The position numbers and the translations under genes are program-made. Under the pieces are notes generated by a model, which searched no databases, was not told where the DNA came from, and saw only the letters and a list, made by a program, of their open reading frames with translations. Positions 6,451-13,717 of a stretch of 17,180 bases of DNA are shown one piece after another. How positions within the stretch are numbered: position 1 is the first letter of the stretch; each line of letters opens with the position of its first letter. Source of the DNA: Desulfovibrionaceae bacterium UBA6814 (GTDB taxonomy: Bacteria > Desulfobacterota > Desulfovibrionia > Desulfovibrionales > Desulfovibrionaceae); the NCBI GenBank assembly GCA_002452635.1, contig DKEU01000018.1, positions 6,861 through 24,040 of the forward strand, given 5' to 3'.

Positions 6451-7854
6451 ATGCACGGTCGCATCCTGCTCATCGAGGACGACCCGGCGTTCCGGGCCAT
6501 GCTGGTCGAGGCCCTGGGCGCGCGGGGCTTCGAGCTGGTGGAGGCCGGCTCGGCCGAGGCCGGGCTGGACATCCTGGGCCGGGAGGTCTTCGACCTTATC
6601 CTCACCGACGTGCGCCTGCCCGGCATGTCCGGGGTGGAGGCGGTGCCCCGGCTCAAGGAGCTGGGCCGCGGCGCGGACATCCTGGTCATGACCGCCTTTT
6701 CCGAGCGCGACACCGCGGTGCAGGCGGTGCAGCGCGGGGCCTACGACTTCTTCCCCAAGCCCTTCAGCCTGGCCGAGATGGAGGTGGTGCTGCGCCGGGC
6801 CATGGAGCGCCGCCGCCTGCAGGAGGAGGTGCTCACCTTAAAGCGCAGCCTGGACCCCGAGGGCCCGGCCGCCCAGGTCATCGGCCAGAGCGTGGTCATG
6901 CGCTCCATCGTGCACCTGGCCGGCCGCATCGCGGGCCTGGACACCACGGTGCTCATCACCGGCCCCTCGGGCACGGGCAAGGAGCTCATGGCCCGCACCC
7001 TGCACGCCCTGAGCCCGCGCGCCGGCGGCCCCATGGTCACCATCAATTGCGCGGCCATCCCTGAGAACCTGCTGGAGAGCGAGCTCTTCGGCCACGAGAA
7101 GGGGGCCTTCACCGGAGCCCAGGCGTCGCGGCCGGGCAAGTTCGAGCAGGCGCAGGGCGGCACCCTGTTCCTGGACGAGATCGGGGACATGCCCCTGGCC
7201 CTGCAGCCTAAATTATTGCGAGCAGTCGAGCAGAAGCAGGTGGAGCGGCTGGGCGGCAACGCGGTGCGCGACGTGGACGTGCGCATCGTGGCCGCCACCA
7301 ACCAGGACCTGGAGGGCCTGGTGGCGCAGAAGCTCTTCCGCGAGGATCTGTACTACCGGCTGAACGTGGCCGCCATCCATCTGCCCCGGCTGGCCGAGCG
7401 GCGGGAGGACATTCCGCTCCTGGCCGCGCATTTCCTGCAGCGGGTCAACGCCCGGCTGGGCACCGGGCTCGGCGGGTTCACGGCCGAGGCCACCCAGGCG
7501 CTTCTGGACCACGACTGGCCGGGCAACGTGCGCCAACTCGCCAACGTGGTGGAGCGCGCGGCCATCGTGAGCGAGGGGGCGGTGATCCCGGCCGAGGCCG
7601 TGCAGCGCGCCCTGGGCCGCGACCTGCACCTGGTGCCCGTGCAGGTGGAGGCGGGCCGGGCCAGCCTCAAGGACACCCTCGCCCAGGTGGAAAAGGGCCT
7701 CATCCTGGACGCCATCAAAAAGGCCCGGGGTCGCCAGACCGAGGCGGCCAGGCTGCTGGGCCTGTCGCCCACGAACCTCTGGAACAAGTTGAAGAAGCAT
7801 GGAATAAAGGCCGAAGGGCCGGGGCGGGAAGAGCCCGGCGAAACAGGGGAGTGA
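6451..7854 (+). CDS. Sigma-54-dependent response regulator (NtrC/AtoC type)
   Basis: A 467-residue three-domain bacterial enhancer-binding protein. The receiver domain (about 4-118) has acidic residues D10/D11, phosphoacceptor D53 in LILTDVRLPGMSG, T81 and K103 (FPKPF). The AAA+ domain (about 143-375) has Walker A GPSGTGKE (171-178), the sigma-54-contacting GAFTGA loop (218-223), Walker B TLFLDEIGD and the arginine-rich FREDLYYRLNV segment. The C-terminal Fis-type helix-turn-helix ends in RQTEAARLLGLSPTNLWNKL. All residues needed for phosphorylation and sigma-54 activation are present. The start at 6451 is chosen because MHGRILLIEDD gives the normal receiver N-terminus; a GTG at 6427 would add eight residues. 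No histidine kinase gene lies next to it, so the signal is unknown. It is followed after 7 nt by hepT/mntA. Confidence 0.95.
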   Translation: MHGRILLIEDDPAFRAMLVEALGARGFELVEAGSAEAGLDILGREVFDLILTDVRLPGMSGVEAVPRLKELGRGADILVMTAFSERDTAVQAVQRGAYDFFPKPFSLAEMEVVLRRAMERRRLQEEVLTLKRSLDPEGPAAQVIGQSVVMRSIVHLAGRIAGLDTTVLITGPSGTGKELMARTLHALSPRAGGPMVTINCAAIPENLLESELFGHEKGAFTGAQASRPGKFEQAQGGTLFLDEIGDMPLALQPKLLRAVEQKQVERLGGNAVRDVDVRIVAATNQDLEGLVAQKLFREDLYYRLNVAAIHLPRLAERREDIPLLAAHFLQRVNARLGTGLGGFTAEATQALLDHDWPGNVRQLANVVERAAIVSEGAVIPAEAVQRALGRDLHLVPVQVEAGRASLKDTLAQVEKGLILDAIKKARGRQTEAARLLGLSPTNLWNKLKKHGIKAEGPGREEPGETGE

Positions 7855-7861
7855 GGCGGCG

Positions 7862-8278
7862 ATGGTCAATCCTGACATCCGCTGGAAACAGCGCTTCGAG
7901 AACTACGCCAAGGCCGTGGCCCTGGTGGAGGAGGCCCTGGTCAACGGTGCGCAGGCCCTTTCCCAACTGGAGAAGGAAGGGCTCATGCAGCGCTTCGAGT
8001 ACACCGTGGAACTGGGCTGGAAGACCATGAAGGACTTCATGGCCGAGGGCGGGCTGGTGCTGGAGACGCTCACCCCCAAGGCGGTGGTGTCCGCGGCCTG
8101 GCAGGCGAAGCTCATCCCGGACGGCCAGGTCTGGGTGGACATGCTGGTGCACCGCAACATGCTCTCCCACCGCTATGACGAGGCGGCCGTGGCCGAGGTG
8201 GCCTCGGCGCTGGAGAACCGCTACCTGGCCGAGTTCAGGGCGCTGCGGGACTGGTTCGCGGCGCGGGCCTCGCAGTGA
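7862..8278 (+). CDS. hepT: HEPN-domain toxin of a HepT-MntA (HI0074-like) pair
   Basis: A 138-residue all-helical protein of the HI0074 / nucleotidyltransferase-substrate-binding family. It starts with the family-typical RWKQRFENYAKAV, and the middle has QRFEYTVELGWKTMKDF. The HEPN RNase motif R-x4-H-x-Y is intact as R98-NMLS-H103-R-Y105. In characterised HepT toxins Arg and His cut RNA, and the Tyr is AMPylated by the partner MntA to switch the toxin off. Ribosome-binding GAGG at 7853-7856 overlaps the stop of the response regulator gene, and the ATG is only 7 nt downstream, so it is probably transcribed with the regulator. Domain assignment is firm; toxicity is inferred from the family. Confidence 0.9.
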   Translation: MVNPDIRWKQRFENYAKAVALVEEALVNGAQALSQLEKEGLMQRFEYTVELGWKTMKDFMAEGGLVLETLTPKAVVSAAWQAKLIPDGQVWVDMLVHRNMLSHRYDEAAVAEVASALENRYLAEFRALRDWFAARASQ

Positions 8279-8583
8279 ACGGCTTGCCCGCCGAGGTCCG
8301 CGAGGCCATCGCCGGCGTGCTGGCCAGGCATCCCGCTGTGGCCCGGGCCATCCTCTTCGGCTCCCGGGCCAAGGGCGTCCACGAGCCCGCCTCGGACATC
8401 GACCTGGCTCTGGACGGCGAGGTGACCGCCTTCGAGGCCGCGTCCATCGCCCAGGAACTCGCCGACCTCCCCTGGCCCTACGCCTTCGACGTCCAGGCCC
8501 TTTCCGCCATCCAGCATGTCCCTCTGCGTGAGCACATCGCCCGGGTGGGCAAGGTGGTGTACGAGCGGGGGGAAGCGGGATAG
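8275..8583 (+). CDS. mntA: MNT-type minimal nucleotidyltransferase antitoxin (MntA/HI0073-like)
   Basis: A 102-residue minimal nucleotidyltransferase. The signature GS-x10-D-x-D is exact: G29-S30, ten residues, D41-I-D43 (FGSRAKGVHEPASDIDLAL). A third acidic residue, D72 in FDVQAL, sits where the family has its third metal ligand. Such proteins add AMP to the HEPN partner's tyrosine and so neutralise it. The GTG start shares a GTGA overlap with the hepT stop and has no obvious ribosome-binding site of its own, implying translational coupling, which would keep the two proteins in step. It ends just before a strong terminator. Confidence 0.92.
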   Translation: MNGLPAEVREAIAGVLARHPAVARAILFGSRAKGVHEPASDIDLALDGEVTAFEAASIAQELADLPWPYAFDVQALSAIQHVPLREHIARVGKVVYERGEAG

Positions 8584-8616
8584 AGGGCTTTTCCCGCGTT
8601 TCGGCGCTGGCCCTAA

Positions 8617-8645
8617 GGCCGCCGGCTCGCGCCGGCGGCCTTTTT
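8617..8645 (+). terminator. Strong intrinsic terminator after hepT-mntA
   Basis: A perfect 10-bp GC stem (GGCCGCCGGC / GCCGGCGGCC) with a TCGC loop, followed at once by TTTTT, 33 nt after the mntA stop. It closes the regulator-hepT-mntA unit. The convergent cstA gene has no T-run on its own strand here. Confidence 0.93.
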
Positions 8646-8664
8646 CATGGGACGCCGCCCGCGG

Positions 8665-10407
8665 CTAGTGGGCCGGGGTGGCGTCCGGGACGTGCTTGTT
8701 GTTGACGTATACCTCCTTGAGCACGAGGACGGTCTCGATGATCATCCAGATCTCCAGCACGATGACCGCCAGGCCGATGACGAAGAGCAGCCAGTTCTGC
8801 TTGGCCGCGAACGCCGTCAGGTTGATGGCCATGGCCCAGCCGGTCATGCCGATCATGAAGATCATGGGCAGCATGGTGAACACCGTGGGCACTTTCTTGC
8901 GCGCCAGGTACACGGTGACCACCAAGAGCGCCATGCCGGCCATGAGCTGGTTCACCGTGCCGAACAGCGGCCAGAGGGTCAGGGCCGCCTTCTTCACCTC
9001 GCCGATGCCGAAGCCGGCATTGAAGCACACCACCGCCGCGCTGCCCACGGCCACCAGGGTGGCGCCGTGCTTGTTGGCCAGGGATTTCACGTTGTAGGCC
9101 TGGGCCAGTTCCGCCACCACGTACCGCTGGATGCGGGTGGCGGAGTCCATGGTGGTGGCCGCGAAGCTCACCAGGAACACGCCCATGATGGTGAGCGCGA
9201 TGTCCCCGGGGATGCCGTAGCTGCCCATGAGGTTGGCCGAGCCCTCCACGAAGGCCTTGAGCTTGGCCCCCAGGCCGTTGGCCGTGGCCCAGGACGCGTA
9301 GTGGGTGGTGAAGGCGTCGGATCCGGCCAGCATCCCCCCGTCCGGGGTGGACAGGCCCATGCCGATGCCCGCGCCCACCGCCACGATGACCAGGGTGGAC
9401 AGGACGGCCTCGGTGAGCATGGAGCCGTAGCCGATGAACTGGCAGTCCCGTTCGTTCTCGCACTGCTTGGCGCTGGTGCCGCTGGACACCAGGGAGTGGA
9501 AGCCGGAGATGGCCCCGCAGGCGATGACCACGAACAGGAAGGGAAGGATGGGCGGCGCGCCTTCGGGGCTCAGGTTCACGGCCGGGGCCACGAAGGTGGG
9601 ATGGGCCACCAGCGCGCCGATGAACAGGAGCGCCAGGGCGATGAGGAGCTGGTGCCCGTTGATGTAGTCGCGTGGCTGCAGCAGGGTGGTCACGGGCAGG
9701 GTGGAGGCGATGTAGGAGTATGCCAGCATGATGAGCACCCAGAGCACCACCGGGTTCAGGCCCAGGAACTCGGGCAGGGCCACGGGCAGGTAGGTGCCCA
9801 GGATCACGGTGGCGTACATGGCCACCACCGCGGCGATGCCCCAGCTCAGGACGTTGCCTCCCTGCTTGTAGATCGTATAGCCCAGGAACAGGGCGATGGG
9901 GACCTCGGCCCAGACCGGCAGCACCGAGGCCGGGTACATGTTGAACAGGATGCCGATGATCAGGGCGAACACCGCGATGATGATGAGCAGCTCGAAGAAG
10001 ATGATGAGCAGGAACAGGGTGCGCACCCGCGAATTGATGAGGCCCGCGGCCACGTCGCCCACCGAGCGGCCCTGGTTGCGCAGGCTGACCACGAGCGAGC
10101 CGAAGTCGTGCACCGCGCCCATGAAGATCGAGCCCAGGAAGACCCAGAGCACGGCCGGGACCCAGCCCCAGATGATGGCGATGGCCGGGCCCACGATGGG
10201 CCCCAGGCCGGCGATTGACGTGAAGTGGTGGCCGAACAGCACCTCCTTCTTGGTGGGGACGTAGTCCTTGTCGTCCCGGAGGCTGCTGCTCGGGCACTCC
10301 AGGGCCTCGTCGATCTGGAAGATTTTCCTGGACAGGAACCTGCCGTAGGTGCGGTAGGCCACGATGTAGCCCACGAAGCACAACAGAGCGACCACAAGTG
10401 AGTTCAT
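8665..10407 (-). CDS. cstA: CstA-family carbon-starvation / peptide or pyruvate transporter
   Basis: A 580-residue polytopic inner-membrane protein with the CstA signature GHHFTSIAGLGPIVGPAIAI near residue 60, then MGAVHDFGSLVVSLRNQGRS and FHSLVSSGTSAKQCENE. It has well over a dozen hydrophobic segments spread along its length. CstA and its relative BtsT import peptides or pyruvate. This protein is shorter than E. coli CstA (about 700 residues), matching the compact form of the family. The ATG follows a G-rich ribosome-binding site (GGGGGGAG, about 4 nt away). It runs convergently to mntA and is separated from the Tad minor-pilin arm by 478 nt that holds its likely promoter. The exact substrate cannot be told from sequence. 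Confidence 0.95.
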   Translation of the reverse strand: MNSLVVALLCFVGYIVAYRTYGRFLSRKIFQIDEALECPSSSLRDDKDYVPTKKEVLFGHHFTSIAGLGPIVGPAIAIIWGWVPAVLWVFLGSIFMGAVHDFGSLVVSLRNQGRSVGDVAAGLINSRVRTLFLLIIFFELLIIIAVFALIIGILFNMYPASVLPVWAEVPIALFLGYTIYKQGGNVLSWGIAAVVAMYATVILGTYLPVALPEFLGLNPVVLWVLIMLAYSYIASTLPVTTLLQPRDYINGHQLLIALALLFIGALVAHPTFVAPAVNLSPEGAPPILPFLFVVIACGAISGFHSLVSSGTSAKQCENERDCQFIGYGSMLTEAVLSTLVIVAVGAGIGMGLSTPDGGMLAGSDAFTTHYASWATANGLGAKLKAFVEGSANLMGSYGIPGDIALTIMGVFLVSFAATTMDSATRIQRYVVAELAQAYNVKSLANKHGATLVAVGSAAVVCFNAGFGIGEVKKAALTLWPLFGTVNQLMAGMALLVVTVYLARKKVPTVFTMLPMIFMIGMTGWAMAINLTAFAAKQNWLLFVIGLAVIVLEIWMIIETVLVLKEVYVNNKHVPDATPAH

Positions 10408-10602
10408 AGACTCCCCCCTTGTCTTGGAAGTACGGGTTGTCGCGTTGCCGGAGGCCTACGGTCCTTGCCGGCGGCCCGGTGTCACGGAACCGGCCGGTAT
10501 CGATCGCGAGGGCAGTGCGGGGAGGGGGAGAGGCGTCGGAAGATGGGGCAGCGTGCAACTATCGGGGCAGTGGCATCCCGCATCAACTCATGGATGTCCT
10601 TG

Positions 10603-10632
10603 CCTATACGGGATTCTTCAAATGCATGTCAA
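10603..10632 (-). promoter_or_regulatory. Candidate sigma-70-type promoter of cstA, with a leader of about 190 nt
   Basis: On the minus strand a perfect TTGACA (complement of 10627-10632) is followed by an 18-nt spacer and TATAGG (complement of 10603-10608). Transcription would start near 10596, leaving an untranslated leader of about 190 nt before the cstA ATG. The -35 overlaps one arm of a 9-bp inverted repeat. Confidence 0.55.
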
Positions 10633-10708
10633 CATCGTCCCTGAACATGCGCCTTGTTCTCGTGGCCGGCGATTTCAATTGGACATGCATCGCATGAGAA
10701 TCATGCAT
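10622..10708. repeat. ATGCAT cluster with 9-bp inverted repeat upstream of cstA
   Basis: ATGCATGTC (10622-10630) and GACATGCAT (10682-10690) are exact reverse complements with a 51-nt spacer. A third CATGCAT lies at 10702-10708. Three copies of ATGCAT within 87 bp are unexpected in DNA this GC-rich. The left arm covers part of the proposed -35, so regulator binding here would affect cstA transcription. Confidence 0.5.
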
Positions 10709-10885
10709 ATATCCCCGGGAGCAATTCCGCGCAGTTTGGGAAAAAACCGTGGGCAAGGCGGATGCAGGCGCATGATGTGGAACGGCATGGCCGTCGCACT
10801 TCAGCGTGATGAATCATGGTATTCCAAACAATCAGGATGATGGAGCGCCGGGCAGCGGCCCAGGCCCACGGGTGCAGCCCCGGGA

Positions 10886-11419
10886 TCACCGCTCCACGTC
10901 CCGCTCCTCGGTGGCCTCCAGGTGGATGACCCGGGGGAGGAAGGCGCGGATGATGGGGGTGCTGGGGTAGTAGTCCAGGCTGGTGGTCACCTCCACCCGG
11001 CCGGCCCCGTTGCCCGAGCCGGCGAAGCGGCGAATGGCGAGCCGGCTGTTGCCGGTGCCGGGCAGGTCCTCCATCCAGGTGCGGGCGGTGTTGCCCGCGT
11101 TGGACGAGCCGCCGGAGGCCATGGTGGCGGCCACGGTGGCCGCGCTGCGCACCGCGTGCACCGCGTGCAGCAGGGGCGCGAACTCCAGGACCCAGGCCGC
11201 CAGCAGGCCCAGGACCAGCACGGTCAGGAAGAACTCGCGGGCGGTGATGAAGGATTCGCGGGGGCGGGTGTCGATGGTCTCGCCCGGCAGGCGGGTGGTG
11301 GTGTCCCAGGGCAGGAACAGGGACAGGCGGGCGAGCAGGCCGGGGCGTCGGGAGCCGGGGGTCCCCCGGGCCGAGGGCCGGGGCAGGTCCAGGAAGGATC
11401 GGCTGGGCGGCTTGGTCAT
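10886..11419 (-). CDS. TadE-like membrane protein with long cytoplasmic N-terminus
   Basis: A 177-residue protein. Residues 1-60 are Pro/Arg/Ser-rich and probably cytoplasmic. One membrane segment (about 63-83, FFLTVLVLGLLAAWVLEFAP) is followed by AVRSAATVAATMASGG, resembling the helical stalk after the membrane segment of pseudopilins. The C-terminus (VEVTTSLDYYPSTPIIRAFL and then HLEATEERDVER) resembles the end of TadE proteins. The canonical cleavage-site motif (G-x4-E) is missing, so it is probably not processed by prepilin peptidase. It starts 12 nt after the upstream tadE stop, with a G-run ribosome-binding site, and is the last gene of the minor-pilin arm. A TadE/TadF-like role is the best guess from position and C-terminus; a Tad-associated accessory protein is equally possible. 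Confidence 0.7.
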   Translation of the reverse strand: MTKPPSRSFLDLPRPSARGTPGSRRPGLLARLSLFLPWDTTTRLPGETIDTRPRESFITAREFFLTVLVLGLLAAWVLEFAPLLHAVHAVRSAATVAATMASGGSSNAGNTARTWMEDLPGTGNSRLAIRRFAGSGNGAGRVEVTTSLDYYPSTPIIRAFLPRVIHLEATEERDVER

Positions 11420-11431
11420 GGTGGCCCCCCC

Positions 11432-11899
11432 CTAGGGGCTGGACTGGCAGGGTCGCCAGGGTTCGTTGATCTTGCGGTCCGCGCCGGACAGGGACAGTTC
11501 GGACGGGAGCAGGGCGGCCAGGAGCGGGGTGGCCGCGGTCCAGGTGGTGGTCACCTCCACCTCCACCGCTTGGCAGGGCTCCCCGGGGTCGCCCTCCTGC
11601 GCCGCGCCGGACATGGTCTCGTCCGGCCAGGAGCGCACCGCCACCTGGGACGCGCCGGGCAGGTCGGCCAGGAAGTGTTCGGCCGCGGCCTCGATGCGCG
11701 CCATGCGGTCGCCGGTCTCCTCGCCCAGGCCCGTGGCCGCGGTGCGCGCCCCGGCCTGGGAGGCCTTCTGCACGGCCAGCCAGGACCGCAACAGCGAGGC
11801 CGTCTCCATGGTCCCCACCACCAGCATGAGCAGCACCGGCAGCACCAGGGCCGCTTCCAGGGCCGCTGCGCCGCGTTGGTTCCGGGTGTTGGCGCGCAT
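11432..11899 (-). CDS. tadE: TadE-family minor pseudopilin
   Basis: A 155-residue Tad pseudopilin. The N-terminus MRANTRNQRG-AAALEAALVLPVLL has a short basic leader, a Gly10 cleavage site and Glu at +5 (E15), followed by a hydrophobic helix (about 11-32), the TadE/TadF signature. The body ends with alternating strands (VEVEVTTTW, then LLPSELSLSG). TadE-like proteins are processed by the Tad prepilin peptidase and are needed for Flp pilus assembly. GGAGG precedes the ATG by 7 nt and overlaps the stop of the upstream tadG gene, indicating coupling. A longer open frame upstream (to 12352) runs inside tadG and is not coding. Two cysteines (C109, C151) could form a disulfide after export. Confidence 0.86.
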   Translation of the reverse strand: MRANTRNQRGAAALEAALVLPVLLMLVVGTMETASLLRSWLAVQKASQAGARTAATGLGEETGDRMARIEAAAEHFLADLPGASQVAVRSWPDETMSGAAQEGDPGEPCQAVEVEVTTTWTAATPLLAALLPSELSLSGADRKINEPWRPCQSSP

Positions 11900-11910
11900 G
11901 TGCCTGCCTC

Positions 11911-13236
11911 CTAGCCCAGCAGCCGCCAGCCCAGCTGCCGGCCGATGAGCCGGAAGATGTTGTCCAGGTCGTACGGGGAGGGCGCGTCGAAGTAGTGGTC
12001 GTCGGTGCCGGGCTTGGACGAGGCCGCGGCCTTCATGAGCGCGATGTCCGTGCTGTCCGAGGTGCCGTAGCGGATGGTGAAGATCTCGATGCCCTCGGCC
12101 TTGGCAGCCGCGGCCTGGTCCAGCAGGGCCTGGTTCATGCCCCCGCCGTCCTTGCAGTGGGTCTCCATGTCGAACATGCCGTAGTAGGCGTTGGTCCAGT
12201 AGTTGTTGGGCGTGTAGTAGGTGGCGAAGGACCCGCCGCAGGTGCCGTCCTCGGTGTCGCCGTCGGTGAGCAGGATGATGATCTTGCGCATGTCGTCGTC
12301 GGCGGAGCCCTGGGTGAACGGGGCCTCGGGCGAGAGCACCTGGCGCGCCCACTTCAGCCCCTCGCCGATGGCCGTGCCCGAGCCCGAACCCAGGGCGTTC
12401 TGGGCGTCGATGGCGGACACGATGGCGTCCCGGTCGTCGGACAGGGGCAGGACGGGCGGGATCACCGGGCAGGTGTCCGACGCCACCTGCAGGCGCGAAC
12501 CCACGGGATAGCGATACTGGGCCGCCAGGTACTCGGAGCGCAGCCCGTTGTTCAGGGAGTCGTCGGCGTTGCGGCAGCCCAGGGCCAGGCCCTCGTCGTT
12601 CACCCCGATGCGCACCATGCCCCGGAAGGGCACCAGTCCCACCTTGATGGCGGCCAGCGCGCCCTCGGGAATGAGCAGGTTCACCAGGTTCTCGGCCGCC
12701 AGGTTGGCCTGGTCGATGGGCGTGCCCTTCATGCTGCCGGTGTTGTCGATGACCAGCACCACCTCCAGATTGTTGAACCCGGCCGAGGCCTTGGCCTCCA
12801 CCCGGCCCGAGGCGATGCCCAGCACCTGCATGAGCACCAGGGGCACGTCGGCGTGGGCGCTGACGATGACGCTGCGCACCTCGGTTCCCGAGCTCACCGC
12901 GTCCATGGCGGCCTCGGGATAGTTGTCCTGGACCATGGCCGTGGCCGCGGCCTGCACCCGGCCGTTGCTCACCTCAGGGTCGTAGGGCAGCTCCAGGCTG
13001 CCGGCCAGGGCCCCGGCGTCCACCGCGGCCTGCAGCCGGGAGTGGGCCAGGTAGAGGTTGCCCGCGTCCACGGCCAGGCCGGCCATGCCCAGGATTACCG
13101 GCAGGAGCACCGCCACCAGGAGCGGGACGGAGCCGCGGCGGGGGTCAGGGCAGGGGCATGACCGTGCGCGACCGCAGGGTGAGCTGGCCGTCGGGCAGGG
13201 CTGCGATGAGCGGATTGTCGGCGATGACCGGCGCAT
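11911..13236 (-). CDS. tadG: TadG-like Tad pilus protein with von Willebrand factor A domain
   Basis: A 441-residue protein. RRGSVPLLVAVLLPVILGMA, then GLAVDAGNLYL and RLQAAVDAGALAGS (about 33-80), is the Tad/Flp TadE/G-like N-terminal segment that anchors it in the inner membrane. A vWA domain follows (about 155-435) with a MIDAS of the D-N-T-G-S type (D164-S168, VLVIDNTGSM), a Gly/Ser-rich loop with T288, and LLTDGDTEDG (about 323-331). Such domains bind a divalent metal and a protein partner. The only in-frame ATG, GTG, TTG or CTG that keeps the membrane segment whole is ATG 13236, which has GGAG 7 nt upstream. It overlaps the upstream tadE-like gene by 92 nt in another frame, so the first 30 or so residues (Ser/Pro/Cys-rich) are doubtful. 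Body confident, start uncertain. Confidence 0.85.
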   Translation of the reverse strand: MRRSSPTIRSSQPCPTASSPCGRARSCPCPDPRRGSVPLLVAVLLPVILGMAGLAVDAGNLYLAHSRLQAAVDAGALAGSLELPYDPEVSNGRVQAAATAMVQDNYPEAAMDAVSSGTEVRSVIVSAHADVPLVLMQVLGIASGRVEAKASAGFNNLEVVLVIDNTGSMKGTPIDQANLAAENLVNLLIPEGALAAIKVGLVPFRGMVRIGVNDEGLALGCRNADDSLNNGLRSEYLAAQYRYPVGSRLQVASDTCPVIPPVLPLSDDRDAIVSAIDAQNALGSGSGTAIGEGLKWARQVLSPEAPFTQGSADDDMRKIIILLTDGDTEDGTCGGSFATYYTPNNYWTNAYYGMFDMETHCKDGGGMNQALLDQAAAAKAEGIEIFTIRYGTSDSTDIALMKAAASSKPGTDDHYFDAPSPYDLDNIFRLIGRQLGWRLLG

Positions 13237-13552
13237 AGGCGTACTCCACGTGCACGGTGACGGTGTGCGCGGCGCTGTCCACGCTCACGCTGGTTTGGGG
13301 CGAGTCCCCGGACAGGCGCCCGGTGAGGGCCGCCACCAGGGAGGCGGCCTGGGAGGAGTCGCCCGTGCGCAGCACCATGCGCGCGGCCTCCCGGCTGGCC
13401 TCGGACAGGACCATGGAGGCCTTGAGCGCCCCCGCCCCTTCCACCAGGAAGAAGAGGATGGAGGCCAGGAGCGGCAGCACCAGGGCCAACTCCACCGCGG
13501 CCATACCGCGCTGGGAGCGCCTGGGGTCGTTTCGGGTGATTCGGGTGCGCAT
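13145..13552 (-). CDS. TadE-like minor pseudopilin, first gene of the minus arm
   Basis: A 135-residue pseudopilin. The basic leader MRTRITRNDPRRSQRG ends at Gly16, followed by MAAVELALVLPLLASILFFL with Glu at +5 (E21), the TadE prepilin signature. The periplasmic part carries EASREAARMV and a strand-rich C-terminus (HTVTVHVEYAYAPV, then LTLRSRTVMPLP). ATG 13552 is chosen because GAGAGGA lies 7 nt upstream and a sigma-54 promoter sits at the right distance. A longer frame to 13720 would run through that promoter and lacks conserved sequence. Its 3' end overlaps tadG. It is probably an inner-membrane pseudopilin incorporated into or priming the Flp pilus. Confidence 0.88.
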   Translation of the reverse strand: MRTRITRNDPRRSQRGMAAVELALVLPLLASILFFLVEGAGALKASMVLSEASREAARMVLRTGDSSQAASLVAALTGRLSGDSPQTSVSVDSAAHTVTVHVEYAYAPVIADNPLIAALPDGQLTLRSRTVMPLP

Positions 13553-13586
13553 GGTGGGGTCCTCTCGTGTCCTCGTCAGGGACATG

Positions 13587-13602
13587 AGCAAGGGCCGTGC
13601 CC
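13587..13602 (-). promoter_or_regulatory. Sigma-54 (-24/-12) promoter of the Tad minor-pilin arm
   Basis: The minus strand reads GGGCACGGCCCTTGCT. Against TGGCACG-N4-TTGCW only the first base differs, and the GG-to-GC distance is the required 12 nt. Transcription would start near 13576, about 24 nt before the ATG at 13552, leaving just room for the GAGAGGA ribosome-binding site. This geometry makes a chance match unlikely. Confidence 0.72.
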
Positions 13603-13717
13603 ACCCGCGCCGGAATCGGCCTGAAAAAAAGTTGGCCGAGCAACATACTGGAATTGATTGATAATTATTTCGCATTTCCACCCGCAGCCCGGACGGAGCC
13701 AGATGATCCGCCTCGGC

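Larger units (their letters stand above)
10408..10885. other. 478-nt intergenic region between cstA and the Tad minor-pilin arm
   Basis: No gene can be supported here. It holds the cstA ribosome-binding site, its GC-rich leader with several possible short hairpins (for example GCCGG...CCGGC near 10450-10475), the candidate promoter and the ATGCAT cluster. The lower-GC part (about 10600-10720) is typical of regulatory DNA. I saw no convincing terminator for the minus-strand pilin genes that end at 10886. Confidence 0.6.

Noticed and set aside
4260..6713. Very long open frames antisense to or overlapping the transketolase gene (up to 817 codons)
   Set aside because: They are side effects of the high GC content: Arg/Gly/His/Pro-rich, with no family motifs, while the tkt frame carries every catalytic motif.
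8647..10218. Long plus-strand frame opposite cstA (523 codons)
   Set aside because: Its His/Gln/Asp/Gly-rich composition mirrors the hydrophobic codons of cstA on the other strand; no domain is recognisable.
10408..10600. Riboswitch in the cstA leader (CCGGCAAC on the minus strand recalls the SAM-I core)
   Set aside because: The remaining conserved S-box helices, kink-turn and terminator are not visible; one short match is not enough.
10424..10840. 138-codon plus-strand frame in the cstA upstream region
   Set aside because: Mixed composition without motifs, no ribosome-binding site, and it crosses the cstA promoter and leader.
13685..13700. Second GG-N10-GC pair on the minus strand upstream of the minor-pilin arm
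   Set aside because: The -12 part (GGGC) and the -24 part both deviate from consensus and the distance to the start codon is long; the element at 13587-13602 is far better.
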